A stretch of 64,000 nt of DNA from Corynebacterium sp. p3-SID1145 (GTDB taxonomy: Bacteria; Actinomycetota; Actinomycetes; Mycobacteriales; Mycobacteriaceae): assembly GCA_025144245.1 (NCBI GenBank), contig JALXXC010000006.1:62001-126000 (forward strand), written 5' to 3'. The notes under the pieces were generated by a model. That model was not told where the DNA came from. It was given only the letters and a program-made list of their open reading frames with translations, and did no database searches. The position numbers were made by a program, and so were the translations under genes. How positions within the stretch are numbered: the stretch's first letter is position 1; each line of letters opens with the position of its first letter. Shown piece after piece: positions 1 through 14,770 of the stretch.

Positions 1-619
1 AGTACTTCCGGAAGTCCGTCTGGATCTCGAAGTGCTTGACCGCCTGGAATTCCATGAGTTCGTCGAGTTCTTTCTGCGACAGCTCTGGCCAGACTTTGTT
101 GACCTGCTTCCAGGCGATGCGGGCGGCGGCCATGGCATCCGCGGTGGCCTCGTGGGCGTTGTCCAGCTGCACGCCGTAGAAGTCGGACAGGGCACCTAAG
201 TTGCGTTTGCCGCCTTTGCGGTAGCGGTCCATGGCGCGGTCGATGAGCAGGGGGTCGTAGACGGGGCCGGTGACGGTGAAGTCGCCGGTGAGGGTGCGCA
301 GTACGGTCAGGTCGTAGGGCGCGTTGAAGACGATCAGGGTGAACCCGTCGTCCCAGGCCTGCCTGATGGTCTCGACGGTCTCGCGCAGGACGTCGTCGTG
401 GGGGCGGCCCTCGGCGCGGGCCTTCTCGGTGGAGATGCCGTGGATCGCGGCGGCTTGCTCGGGGATTTCCACGCCGGGGTCGGCGAGGTGCTCGGTGGCG
501 GTGACGTCGCGGCCGTCGATACGCACGAGTGCAGAGGTCACGATGCGTGCCTCCCGCGGATTCGCCGACGTGGTCTCCAGGTCGAAGGAGAGCATCCGCT
601 TCGCGTCGAAAGTAGGCAT
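1..619 (-). CDS. DnaQ-like 3'-5' exonuclease (C-terminus cut by window)
   Basis: Exonuclease of the DnaQ/RNase T superfamily, expected to remove nucleotides from DNA 3' ends. The protein begins MPTFDAKRMLSFDLETTSAN. The FDLETT block is Exo I (DxE metal ligands), FNAPYDLTVL is Exo II, and the HEATADAMAAA stretch carries the Exo III histidine and aspartate (HxxxxD). About 206 codons are visible and the 3' end lies outside the window. The ATG at 619 is preceded by TAGAAT (632-627) with a 7-base gap and no Shine-Dalgarno, so the mRNA is probably leaderless. It is divergent from the MerR gene. A replicative epsilon subunit is possible, but a stand-alone exonuclease is equally likely from this fragment. 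Confidence 0.85.
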   Translation of the reverse strand, partial: MPTFDAKRMLSFDLETTSANPREARIVTSALVRIDGRDVTATEHLADPGVEIPEQAAAIHGISTEKARAEGRPHDDVLRETVETIRQAWDDGFTLIVFNAPYDLTVLRTLTGDFTVTGPVYDPLLIDRAMDRYRKGGKRNLGALSDFYGVQLDNAHEATADAMAAARIAWKQVNKVWPELSQKELDELMEFQAVKHFEIQTDFRKY

Positions 620-664
620 GTCGCCCATTCTAATGAGCACCGCGACACGTTTTTGCTGAAGTGC

Positions 665-695
665 TTGACCTTGCCCCAACGTCAACGTTCACACT
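665..695 (+). promoter_or_regulatory. MerR-type promoter with 19-bp spacer
   Basis: TTGACC (665-670) and CACACT (690-695) are separated by 19 bases, the over-long spacer typical of promoters activated by MerR-family proteins. Dyads lie in the spacer region: AACGT/ACGTT around 679-690, and TTGAC/GTCAA at 665-669 and 681-685. The ATG of the MerR gene follows 6 bases after the -10, which fits autoregulation of a leaderless gene. Confidence 0.6.
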
Positions 696-701
696 GTGGT
701 C

Positions 702-3552
<2,851 letters not shown>

Positions 3553-3565
3553 TGGACAACCGCGT

Positions 3566-3832
3566 TTAGCCGGCGCGGCGCTCACCGGGGCTCTGGGGGC
3601 GTGCCACCACACGGGCAGCCTGGAACCCGACGAGGGCTGCGCCCCAGAGAGCGAGCAACCACCACACAAATACAGGCAGGTCGGTATTCCAGCTCATTCC
3701 GCGGGCCAGGAGGAAGACGATGAGGACGGTGAAGACGGCGTCGATAAGCCCGACAATGGGGGAGCGTACTCCGCGCACCGCAGTGAACGTGGCGAGCGCG
3801 AGAATAACGATCGTGAGTACCAAATTAATCAT
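3566..3832 (-). CDS. small integral membrane protein
   Basis: An 88-residue protein with about three hydrophobic segments (residues 2-20, 24-44 and 52-75) and a short basic C-terminus. No family is recognised with confidence. Its ATG overlaps the stop codon of the serine hydrolase gene by four bases (ATGA), so it is the last gene of a three-gene minus-strand operon and is probably translationally coupled. A membrane role linked to the hydrolase is inference from context only. Confidence 0.7.
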   Translation of the reverse strand: MINLVLTIVILALATFTAVRGVRSPIVGLIDAVFTVLIVFLLARGMSWNTDLPVFVWWLLALWGAALVGFQAARVVARPQSPGERRAG

Positions 3833-4884
3833 CGCTGGGTTCCTTTCAATAGTGTGATGCTGAGGTCGTCGACGCTCGCTTCGCTGGAATTAGCCACGAA
3901 GGCGGCGCGCCGGGGATTCGCAGGGTCCCAGACGAGCATCGTGCTGTAGCCCCCGGTGCCGCCGTTGTGGAAGGTGTATGCCGTTCCGCCGTCCTCCAAC
4001 TCAGCCCAGCCGAGGTCCGGGCCACCGTGCGCGGAGATCCAGTCGACGTACTTCGCTATGTCCTTGGCAGTGGAGCGAATCGCGCCAGCGGGTGCCCAGC
4101 CATTCATTTCCCACCGTTCCGCGGGACGGCCAGCCAAAGTGAGTCCTTGCGGATGACCGTCGGCAGTTCCGGGCAGGGCGAGGAACGTCGAAGTCATGCC
4201 GGCGGGTTCGAGGATCTTCGTGCGGAGGAGCTCGTCGTAGCTCATACCTGCGTTCTTGGCGAGCAACTGACCGAGCAGCGCATGGCCGAAATTGGAGTAA
4301 TTCTCCTCGCCGCGGCCTTTAAGCTTCAACTTCGGATTAGTGGCAGCAGCGAAAATATCCTCTGGGGTATCTCCGCGGTACGGGTTCCCGCCGTTGCGCA
4401 GCATCATGGAGAGGAACTGCGGGAGACCAATGCTTTCGAGCCGCGACAGTCCGGACGTGTGGTTGAGAAGCTCTTCCACGGTGACATCAGCAATGGGAGT
4501 GCCGGCGGCGTCAATAATGTCTTGGACTTGAGTGTCGAGGCGCAGGGTGCCAGCCTCGATCTGCTGGCGGGCGAGTTCGCCGTTGAACGTCTTGGTGAGA
4601 GAACCGATTTCAAACTCAGTGTTCTCGTCTGCGCCCAGGCCGCCGAAGCGGACCTCCCCGCCTTCGCTGACGAAAGCGGCGAGCTCGTTGGAGCCAGGGT
4701 CGGCGCCCGTTTCCAACAGAGTGGAGATTTCCTCCTCGCCGGTACGCTGCGTTGCCAACGCGATGGGGCGGGGCCCGAACGCGATGAGCAATGAAAGTGT
4801 CGCGAGAGCGGCGACCCCAGCGACGATGAGCGCTGCGGGACCGAAATGCCTTTGTTGGTTGCGGTTGTTTTGCTTAGTGGTCAT
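3829..4884 (-). CDS. membrane-anchored serine hydrolase, beta-lactamase class C / S12 family
   Basis: A penicillin-binding-protein-like serine hydrolase of 351 residues with an N-terminal signal anchor (about residues 15-35). It carries the SxxK nucleophile motif in EIGSLTKTF, the YxN-type motif in YSNFGHALLG and the third motif near HNGGTGGYSTM. The family includes esterases, D-aminopeptidases and carboxypeptidases, so a beta-lactamase activity is not implied. The start ATG overlaps the upstream TGA (TGATG), and its own stop overlaps the next start (ATGA), so three genes are tightly coupled. The open frame extends further upstream, but the coupled start fits best. Confidence 0.88.
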   Translation of the reverse strand: MTTKQNNRNQQRHFGPAALIVAGVAALATLSLLIAFGPRPIALATQRTGEEEISTLLETGADPGSNELAAFVSEGGEVRFGGLGADENTEFEIGSLTKTFNGELARQQIEAGTLRLDTQVQDIIDAAGTPIADVTVEELLNHTSGLSRLESIGLPQFLSMMLRNGGNPYRGDTPEDIFAAATNPKLKLKGRGEENYSNFGHALLGQLLAKNAGMSYDELLRTKILEPAGMTSTFLALPGTADGHPQGLTLAGRPAERWEMNGWAPAGAIRSTAKDIAKYVDWISAHGGPDLGWAELEDGGTAYTFHNGGTGGYSTMLVWDPANPRRAAFVANSSEASVDDLSITLLKGTQR

Positions 4885-5456
4885 CAGTGATCTTCTCCTG
4901 CTGCGATGATGGTCAACAGTGGGACGACGCGGGCGGGGCGCACCTCGAAGTGGCCGTTGAGCTTGGCTACCCACCCCGCGTCCTGCAGGGCTCCCAGGTG
5001 GTGGTAGCCGGTGCCGGTGGAAGAAACGATTGCTTCCTCCACGAGTTCCGCGACTGACGCAGGTTTCGTGAGGAGCCGGCGGAGTATCGCTCCGCGGATA
5101 GGGTGCGCGATAGCGGCGATTCGCTCGGTGTACTCGTCCCATTCGTGGCCCAGCAGATAGTCCGTTTCGCGCTGCCACTGGTACGCGTATTCGTGGCCGC
5201 CGACGCGGACGGAGCCGCCGAAGACGAGCGCGCCATTATCTGGCCCGTTATCTGTTCCAGCCTGCGCGCCAGCTTGCGGCCGGGATGCCTCCACTCCGTC
5301 GACGACCCAGTAGTCGCCGGTGGTACGGGTGAGCGGGGAGGTGCCGCCGGACGATGATGCTTGGGATTCCAAGGCGGCGACGCGCTCCTCGAGCGCCCCT
5401 AACCGCTCCAATAAAATGGAATCGTTTTGAGTCAGTTTAGTAATCTGCTGGTCCAC
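4884..5456 (-). CDS. ArsR-like winged-helix regulator with coiled-coil N-terminus
   Basis: A 190-residue putative transcription regulator. The first 35 residues are a heptad-rich helix (LLERLGALEERVAALE) likely to dimerise. Residues about 110-180 form an ArsR-type winged helix (AIAHPIRGAILRRLL, then SVAELVEEAIVSSTGTGYHH). No metal-binding CxC motif is visible in the recognition region, so a metal sensor is not supported. It starts with GTG and heads the operon with the serine hydrolase and small membrane protein, which it probably controls. A TATAAT -10 lies 9 bases upstream of the GTG, inside an A+T-rich imperfect palindrome. Confidence 0.78.
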   Translation of the reverse strand: MDQQITKLTQNDSILLERLGALEERVAALESQASSSGGTSPLTRTTGDYWVVDGVEASRPQAGAQAGTDNGPDNGALVFGGSVRVGGHEYAYQWQRETDYLLGHEWDEYTERIAAIAHPIRGAILRRLLTKPASVAELVEEAIVSSTGTGYHHLGALQDAGWVAKLNGHFEVRPARVVPLLTIIAAGEDH

Positions 5457-5463
5457 AACTCCA

Positions 5464-5477
5464 ATATTATAAAATAT
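5464..5477 (-). promoter_or_regulatory. promoter and candidate operator of the ArsR-like/hydrolase operon
   Basis: The segment 5464-5477 reads ATATTATAAAATAT, an imperfect palindrome. On the minus strand it contains TATAAT (5471-5466), 9 bases before the GTG start at 5456. A+T-rich dyads over the -10 are typical ArsR-family operators, so autorepression is likely. Confidence 0.5.
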
Positions 5478-5551
5478 GTTTGCAATTGTCGAGGATTCTT
5501 GGGTTGGTCAGTGTTTCAGAGTTTGGGCATTGAGAAAGTGGGGGCATTGAA

Positions 5552-5573
5552 AAAGCGCGTCGGAGCGCGCTTT
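5552..5573 (-). terminator. rho-independent terminator of the ACT-domain gene
   Basis: The 8-bp stem AAAGCGCG/CGCGCTTT with a 6-base loop is followed on the minus strand by a T-rich run. It lies 40 bases past the stop of the ACT-domain gene and upstream of the ArsR-like promoter, so it separates the two minus-strand units. Confidence 0.75.
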
Positions 5574-5612
5574 GAGATGGCCTTAGTGGGGTGGTGGCTC
5601 CCGGAGGCGGAA

Positions 5613-6287
5613 CTAACGCACCAAGGCGCCGACGATCGCACCGAGGTCGCCGATGTGGGTGACTTCGGAAGCGAGGAAGTCGGGGCCGCCGGTGCGGCCG
5701 ACGATCAAGTAGAGGCCGGTCGTGCCGAGGGGGGTGACCGCCAGGGTGGAATCGAGGAGCCACCATGCCTCCGGCACCCATGTGTCGGTGTCGTCGCGGA
5801 GGATGCGGGCATGGGAGACGTCGATAAGCGCGGGCGCGGAACCGTCGTCTCCCGGTGCAGCCTGGGATGCGGCGACGCGCTCGCTGCCTTTGCCGGTGTC
5901 GCGAAGGACGACCGCCCACGAGGATGTCAAGGCGAGCGGCATGACGGAAACGAGTTCCTGCATTGCGGCGGGCAGGTCGTTGACTTGGTTTGCGACGCGC
6001 GCCAGCATCTGCACCTGCTCGCGGCGGTCGACGCGGCCGGTGAACGGGCGGATCGAATCGACCTCCACTCCGTCGACGGACACGGCGGCGGTGATGAGTG
6101 AATCGACCATGGTGCCCGTGGGCAACTCGACCACGATGTCGTCGGTGACCAGCGCGGCACCGTCGTTGAACGTGGTCTCGACGATGTCGACAGACTTGAT
6201 ATTCGCGTCGATCATGCCGAATGCCTCGGCGAGCTCACCGAGGCTGCCGGGGGCATCGGGCAAAACGACGCGGATCAGGTAGGACAT
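5613..6287 (-). CDS. ACT-domain amino acid-binding protein
   Basis: A 224-residue protein with an N-terminal ACT domain (MSYLIRVVLPDAPGSLGELA, residues 1-70), the fold that binds amino acids in regulatory proteins. The rest resembles a GAF-like region without clear catalytic residues. Proteins of this type stand next to gatC in other corynebacteria, as here. The reading frame extends much further upstream, but the ATG at 6287 follows TATAAA (6300-6295) by 7 bases. Role unknown; sensing of an amino acid is inferred from the ACT fold. Confidence 0.8.
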   Translation of the reverse strand: MSYLIRVVLPDAPGSLGELAEAFGMIDANIKSVDIVETTFNDGAALVTDDIVVELPTGTMVDSLITAAVSVDGVEVDSIRPFTGRVDRREQVQMLARVANQVNDLPAAMQELVSVMPLALTSSWAVVLRDTGKGSERVAASQAAPGDDGSAPALIDVSHARILRDDTDTWVPEAWWLLDSTLAVTPLGTTGLYLIVGRTGGPDFLASEVTHIGDLGAIVGALVR

Positions 6288-6371
6288 GGACCTATTTATA
6301 GCAAGCCGGCATGTCCGGGGGCGGGCGTACGATCGGTGGCCGGACAGATTCAACCCGATCGGAGGTAAATA

Positions 6372-7511
6372 ATGCAGCCGAATGGACTCGACGAGTCCAC
6401 CCTGGCGGGAACTGAGCCCCGCGCGTTCGCGGATGCCCTGCTCGGCGCCGGAACGAAATTGGCGAAGGACGGCGACGAGGTCGTTGTCACAGGGCACGAC
6501 CTCGCCCGCGAGGTAGCCGAGACCCCGGAGAAGTTTTCCTCCGCCGTGTCGCGCTTCATGCAGCTGCCTAACGGCCTCGACGGTGAAGAGCACAGCAAGG
6601 TTCGCACGATGATCGAGCGCTACCTCGATGCTCCCGCCGTCGAGGATCTCGAACCGTCGTTCCGCGAGATTGCCCGTGACATCATCGCCGATGCCGCTAA
6701 GGAAGACACAGTCGACGCGGTGGGCGAGATCGGCGCGCAGTTCGCCGTTCGTGCGATGACCGCCTGGTTGGGGTGGCCGGCAGAGGTCAACGAGGAGCTG
6801 GTCGCGTGGGTCGCGGACAACAATGCCGCCACCCGTTCCGGGCAGCTCGAGCGCACGGCTGCGGTGGCGGAGCGTTTCGACGACATCATCCGCTCTATCG
6901 TCGCGCCTCTGCAGGAGAACCCAGATGATTCGGTGACTTCGCGCCTGGTTCACGACGACAGCCTCGGCCGTCCGCTGGAGTTCGAGGAGGTCGTCTCCAT
7001 TCTGCGCAACTGGACCGCAGGCGACCTGAGCTCCATGGCGTACTGCATCGGCGTGATCGTCGAAGCCTTGATCCAGCACCCGGAGCTCAAGGAGCGCTTG
7101 GGCCAGGGGGTCTCCCGCGTCGAGTTCACAGCGATCGCCGACGAGATCCTCCGTGCCGATTCCCCGTTTGTGAGTAACCGGCGCGTCACTACCTGCCCCG
7201 TGTCACTCGACGGTGTGGAGCTGCCGGAGGGACAGAAGGTGCGTATCCACTGGACCGCAGCCAACCGCGACCCAGATACGTTCGGCGATGTCGACGGCTT
7301 CGCTCCGGAGGCGAACGCACCGCAGAACCTGGTGTGGGGTGCCGGCCCGCACGCGTGCCCGGGCAAGGATCTCTCCGTGATTGAGCTGCAGGCGTTCACC
7401 GAAGAGCTCTGCGCGGCCGTGGAGCTGTCGCGCGCGGGCGACGGGGAGCGGGAGATTCACCCGGTGGGCGGCTGGGCGTCGCTGCCGGTGCGCCTTACCG
7501 CTCGCGGATGA
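6372..7511 (+). CDS. cytochrome P450
   Basis: Haem-thiolate monooxygenase of 379 residues, soluble bacterial type. The haem loop WGAGPHACPG has its ligand cysteine at about residue 329, and the usual first aromatic phenylalanine is tryptophan. EILR is the ExxR motif of the K helix. The I helix reads AGDLSSM, lacking the usual acid-alcohol pair (D/E-T), so oxygen activation may differ. GGAGGT (6360-6365) is a good Shine-Dalgarno, which is rare in this neighbourhood. It stands alone between the ACT gene and gatC with no ferredoxin or reductase beside it. Substrate unknown. Confidence 0.92.
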   Translation: MQPNGLDESTLAGTEPRAFADALLGAGTKLAKDGDEVVVTGHDLAREVAETPEKFSSAVSRFMQLPNGLDGEEHSKVRTMIERYLDAPAVEDLEPSFREIARDIIADAAKEDTVDAVGEIGAQFAVRAMTAWLGWPAEVNEELVAWVADNNAATRSGQLERTAAVAERFDDIIRSIVAPLQENPDDSVTSRLVHDDSLGRPLEFEEVVSILRNWTAGDLSSMAYCIGVIVEALIQHPELKERLGQGVSRVEFTAIADEILRADSPFVSNRRVTTCPVSLDGVELPEGQKVRIHWTAANRDPDTFGDVDGFAPEANAPQNLVWGAGPHACPGKDLSVIELQAFTEELCAAVELSRAGDGEREIHPVGGWASLPVRLTARG

Positions 7512-7527
7512 GCAATCCCGCGTGACG

Positions 7528-7533
7528 TAAGAT
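7528..7533 (+). promoter_or_regulatory. -10 of the gatCA transcript
   Basis: TAAGAT lies 45 bases upstream of the gatC GTG in the 67-base gap after the P450 gene. An AAGGTGGG Shine-Dalgarno follows it, so gatC is a leadered mRNA. Confidence 0.45.
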
Positions 7534-7578
7534 AAGGCGCGTTAAGAGCAACCCGAGGATTTAAGAAGGTGGGACAAC

Positions 7579-7886
7579 GTGGCTGAAGCCTCAGGAATCT
7601 CCCGCGAGGAGGTCGCAGGCATCGCGCGGCTGGCGCGCATCGCCGTGAGCGACGAGGAGCTGGACCAGCTGGCTGGTCAGCTGGACACCATCGTAGAGGC
7701 CGTCTCCGCAGTGCAGGCAGTGGACACCGAAGGCGTCGAGCCGATGAGCCACCCGCACAGTGTCGAAGCGGCAATGCGTGAGGACGTCCAGCGCATCACC
7801 CTCACCCAGGCCCAGGCCCTCGACCAGGCGCCCGAGGTTGAGGACGACCGCTTCATGGTTCCGCAGATCCTGGGGGAGGAAGACTA

Positions 7887-7887
<1 letters not shown>
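7579..7887 (+). CDS. gatC: Asp/Glu-tRNA amidotransferase subunit GatC
   Basis: Small subunit (102 residues) of the GatCAB enzyme, which converts Glu-tRNA(Gln), and in many species Asp-tRNA(Asn), to the amidated form. GatC wraps around GatA and GatB and stabilises the complex. The typical N-terminal signature [20 protein letters not shown] is present. It starts with GTG behind AAGGTGGG. Its TAA overlaps the gatA ATG by one base. gatB is separate, about 9 kb downstream. A tRNA-Gln and gltX are both in this window, consistent with indirect Gln-tRNA formation. Confidence 0.97.
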
Positions 7888-9351
<1,464 letters not shown>

Positions 9352-9368
<17 letters not shown>

Positions 9369-10695
9369 CCCCTGGAATACCCTCGCGGCACTCGCCGCGG
9401 GGTATTTTCTCGTTCTGATCGATCAGGGCTTCATGCCCGTGATCACCCCGATGCTGCCTTTCGATGTGGGCAATGCGGTGTGGCTGACCAGCGTGTACCT
9501 GCTGTGCACCGTCGCCCCCATGCCGGCGACCGGCCGGTTGGGTGACGCCTTCGGTCAGCGCCGCGTGTTCCTCATTGGCCTGGCGGTCTATGTAGCTGCC
9601 CTCGTGTTCGCGGGGGCGTCCTGGTCGTTCGGCTCCCTCGTTGTCGCGCGCGGGGTGCAGGGCTTCGGTGCCGCCGTTTTCCTGCCGCAGGCCTTCGGGC
9701 TGATTCCTCGAGTGTTCAGCGAAGACACCCAGGGGCGCGCCTTTGCCGTGTGGGGTGTGATCGGTTCGGTCGCCTCCCTGATAGGTCCGGTGGCTGGCGG
9801 CGCCATAGCTGAATCGGCTGGCTGGCGCGCCGCGTTCTTCGCCCAGGCGGGGCTTGGTGCCGCCGCACTTGTCGCCGGCCTGGTCGCGCTGCCGAAGCTG
9901 CCGGCGGGGCAGCAGCGGGTCTATCTTCTTCCCGTCCTTTTGTCCTTCGGCGGACTCGGGTGCTTGGTCTACGGCATCCAGTACGGCGAGTGGCTGAGCA
10001 TCGCACTCGGCGTCGTGAGTCTCGCTGCCCTCTTCCTAGCTGCGCGCAGCGGCGAGGGCAGAGGCTTCCTACCCCTGGAACTCGTCCGCGACCGTTCCTT
10101 CGCCCTCGGTGCCGTCGGCGTTGCCGCGATGGGCTTCACTGTGGCGTCGATGTTCATCCCGTTGATGTACTGGTTGCAGACAGTCGCCGGGGCATCGCCG
10201 ACCGCCTCCGGACTCATCGCGGCGCCGATGTCGGTCTTCGCGTTGGTGCTCACACCTGCCGCCGGCTACCTCACGGACCGGCGTGACCCCGGCCTGCTGT
10301 GCGTCGGCGGCTTTCTCGTGTGCGCGGCGGGCTTGGGGCTCGCCATCGTTTTGATCGGCGCATCCGCGGACGTGTGGTGGTTCGCCGTCGTGACCGCGTT
10401 GCTGGGAATCGGCGGGGCTTTCGTGTGGGCACCGAACGCGGCAGTGACCATGAGGGGCGTTGCGGAGGGACAGACCGGCGCGGCATCCGGGTTGTACAAC
10501 ACTGCCCGCCAGGTGGGAAGCGTCCTCGGTGTCGCATTGATGGGCACAGTGCTCGCTGCCGGGCCGATCGAGGCCACCGCGGGGAAGGCGGTCGCCCTTC
10601 CGTTGGCGGCGATGCTTGTCGGTGCCGCTGCTTCAATTCCGTTGCGCACCAGGAAGGGCAATAAGGTTCCGCACGGCGCGGACAGCGCTACTTAA
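9352..10695 (+). CDS. MFS multidrug-type efflux transporter
   Basis: Major facilitator transporter of 447 residues with about 12 or more membrane segments. The cytoplasmic loop motif A appears as [16 protein letters not shown] and a motif-C-like [15 protein letters not shown] follows segment 5. It resembles the DHA2 (EmrB/QacA) drug-efflux branch, though at this length it may lack the extra two segments. The TTG start at 9352 is inside the last 17 bases of gatA, so expression probably depends on the gat transcript. Substrate unknown. Confidence 0.85.
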
Positions 10696-10714
10696 TCGCG
10701 CTAGTCTGGGACAT

Positions 10715-11746
10715 ATGCGTCTTGCCACACTCACTTCCGGCGGCGACTGCCCCGGCCTCAACGCTGTCATCCGCGGCATTGTCCGCACCGCGAGCTCGGA
10801 ATACGGCTCTACCGTTGTCGGCTACCAGGACGGCTGGGTAGGCCTCATGGAGGACCTTCGCCAGGATTTGTACGACGACGCCTTCATCGATTCGATCCTG
10901 CTGCGCGGCGGCACCATTTTGGGCACCGGCCGCCTGCACCCGGACAAGTTCAAGGCCGGCTTGGACCAGATCAAGGCGAACCTCGAGGATGCCGGTATTG
11001 ACGCGCTGATCCCGATCGGCGGCGAAGGCACCCTCAAGGGCGCCAAGTGGCTCTCCGACAACGGTATTCCGGTGGTGGGTGTGCCGAAGACAATCGACAA
11101 CGACGTCAACGCGACCGACTACACCTTCGGCTTCGACACGGCGGTGTCGGTGGCAACGGATGCCATCGATCGTTTGCACACCACGGCGGAATCCCACAAC
11201 CGCATCCTCATCGTCGAGGTCATGGGCCGTCACGTCGGCTGGATCGCGCTCCACGCGGGCATGGCCGGCGGCGCGCACTACACGGTCATCCCGGAGGACC
11301 CCTTCGACATCGAGGACATTTGCAAGGCGATGGAACGCCGTTTCCAGATGGGGGAGAAGTACGGCATCATCGTCGTCGCCGAGGGCGCTGTGCCCAAGGA
11401 GGGCACCATGGACGCGGGCCTCGGCGAGGAGGACGAATTCGGCCACAAGACCTTCAACGGCATGGGCCAGATCATCGGCGACGAGATCAAGCGCCGCCTA
11501 GGCTACGACGTGCGCACGACCGTGCTCGGCCACACGCAGCGCGGCGGCACCCCGACGGCCTATGACCGTGTCCTCGCCACCCGCTACGGTATCCATGCCG
11601 CTCGCGCCGCACACGAAGGCAATTTCGGTACCACTGTCGCACTCCACGGCGAAGAAATCGCGCTCGTCCCGCTCGCGGATGCCGTGGGCCAGTTGAAGCG
11701 CGTTCCGGAGTACCGGATCAAGACTGCCCGTTCCGTGTTCGGTTAA
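10715..11746 (+). CDS. pfkA: ATP-dependent 6-phosphofructokinase
   Basis: Glycolytic enzyme converting fructose 6-phosphate to the 1,6-bisphosphate, 343 residues. The motif GGEGT has glycine at the position equal to E. coli residue 104, which indicates ATP rather than pyrophosphate. PKTIDND has lysine at the position equal to 124, the mixed signature of actinobacterial group III enzymes. [13 protein letters not shown] is the substrate loop. TAGTCT (10702-10707) lies 7 bases before the ATG and no Shine-Dalgarno is present, so the transcript is probably leaderless. Confidence 0.97.
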   Translation: MRLATLTSGGDCPGLNAVIRGIVRTASSEYGSTVVGYQDGWVGLMEDLRQDLYDDAFIDSILLRGGTILGTGRLHPDKFKAGLDQIKANLEDAGIDALIPIGGEGTLKGAKWLSDNGIPVVGVPKTIDNDVNATDYTFGFDTAVSVATDAIDRLHTTAESHNRILIVEVMGRHVGWIALHAGMAGGAHYTVIPEDPFDIEDICKAMERRFQMGEKYGIIVVAEGAVPKEGTMDAGLGEEDEFGHKTFNGMGQIIGDEIKRRLGYDVRTTVLGHTQRGGTPTAYDRVLATRYGIHAARAAHEGNFGTTVALHGEEIALVPLADAVGQLKRVPEYRIKTARSVFG

Positions 11747-13274
<1,528 letters not shown>

Positions 13275-13278
<4 letters not shown>

Positions 13279-14180
13279 GACCGCTGCCTGGCTTCTCGGG
13301 CTGAAGCTTCCTCAACAGTCGGTGCGGAAGCTGCGACTTCAGTCCCCCCAGTCGTCTCCGCGATGTCTCGGCGGCCGATCTTGCGGGTGCGTAGGTAGAG
13401 CCAGATTCCGCCGATCCAGGTGAACGCAATGACCGCGATCAACGCCACCAGCGGGGCGATCTCGCCGGGTAGCTCGGTTGAAGCGTTGAAGATCGAGTGA
13501 ATGGCGAATCCGAGGAAGTACCAGATGACCAGTTGGCCGATGCGCCAGCGGAGGGATTTGTCCGTGCGGCACAAAAAGACGCCGAGGCCCCATGCCGAGA
13601 GACCGAGGTAGAGCGAGTGGCCCCATGGTCCAGGGACGGTCCGGGCGGCATACCCCAAGAGCGAGCCCTCGACATCGGAGTTGAGGTTATCGAGCGCCGC
13701 TTTCAAGATGTAGGTGGCGTTCTCCAGCGCCGCGAAGCCGAAACCGACGGCAATCGCGATGGTTACGGCCTCAATGGGGCGGCGGATGCGGAAGATCATG
13801 GTGCTCAGGATGAACACCGTGGCGAATTTGAATAACTCCTCGGCTGTGGGGGTCAGCAGAGCGAATCCCAAACTGCCCAAGCCCAGCCAGTCCTTGAAGG
13901 CGATGATGGATTCATTCGTGGTCACTGAAGGGGCGCACAGAGCCATACCTGAGACGAACCCCGCGAAGATGAAGGCGGGAGAGGAATGAACAGGGCGACC
14001 CGGGTGGTTGCGCAGCAGAAGCCACGCCAGCAGTAACCACAGCGCCGCGTGCAATGCGCTCATTGCCGCGATCGTTGCGTTGAAGGGGAGCTGGCTGAAG
14101 TAGATAGCCGACCAGACAGCGGAGGCGAGGAGGATCAGCATTCCTGCGATGCGGAGGATGAGGTTCATTTTGTCGGTCAC
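13275..14180 (-). CDS. PrsW-family intramembrane metalloprotease
   Basis: Membrane protease of about 301 residues and eight or nine membrane segments. The family's metal/active-site motifs are in place: TPTAEELFKF (EExxK), GFGFAALENATY (FxxxEN), GPWGHSLYLG and GFAIHSIFN with the histidines. PrsW of Bacillus cleaves an anti-sigma factor. Related proteins occur in many actinobacteria with unknown targets. GTG 14180 overlaps the upstream stop by one base; ATG 14168 is an alternative. It closes the nadA-nadC transcript. No anti-sigma gene is adjacent. Confidence 0.85.
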
Positions 14181-14740
14181 TAGTCGCCCTCCGTTTCCTC
14201 GGAATCGTCAGCGGAACTATCAGTGTTCACGTCAGCGGAGTCGATCAAACGCTGGGCGAGCTCTTCTGCGTCGTCCCCGCCGAAAGAGAAGTAGCGGGTG
14301 GTCTGCCCGTCGGCAATGGAGACCGCCACGAGTTTGCGTTCGGCGTCTGCCTCGGTGCGCTTCACATGCACGCCTTCACGCGGGGACTCGACGTTACCAG
14401 TTTCCACGTTCCGGTCGAGTGTCACTCTGCGGTAGAAGCGGGCGAGGGCTTTCTCTGCGTTGTTGGGTGCCGGTTCGGAGCGGCCAAGAATGCGCGTCGA
14501 ATCGCAATCCCACGTCTTCGTGCTTTCCGCGAAGCCCGACGGGTTGCTGCACACAAGCTGCCCGCCGTTCTCGTCGGGCACGCCAATGCTGCCCAACTCC
14601 ACAGGGTTGTCGGGCACCTGGGACTCTTCGGGTGTCGTGGTGGCGTCGACAACGCGCGGAAAGACCAGCGCGGCGGCGACGAGGAATAAAAGAATAAGCC
14701 CGAGCACAACGGGTGCTCGGGAAGATGTTTGATTATTCAT
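14180..14740 (-). CDS. membrane-anchored hypothetical protein
   Basis: A 186-residue protein with one N-terminal membrane anchor (APVVLGLILLFLVAAALVF). An extracytoplasmic domain follows with two cysteines (LVCSNPSGF and WDCDS) that could form a disulfide, and the C-terminal tail is acidic. No family is recognised. It lies between nadC (30 bases upstream) and the PrsW gene (one-base overlap). A single-pass exported-domain protein next to an intramembrane protease could be its substrate or partner, but this is inference. Confidence 0.72.
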   Translation of the reverse strand: MNNQTSSRAPVVLGLILLFLVAAALVFPRVVDATTTPEESQVPDNPVELGSIGVPDENGGQLVCSNPSGFAESTKTWDCDSTRILGRSEPAPNNAEKALARFYRRVTLDRNVETGNVESPREGVHVKRTEADAERKLVAVSIADGQTTRYFSFGGDDAEELAQRLIDSADVNTDSSADDSEETEGD

Positions 14741-14770
14741 AGCGCCGATCAAAATACATGACGGCAACTA

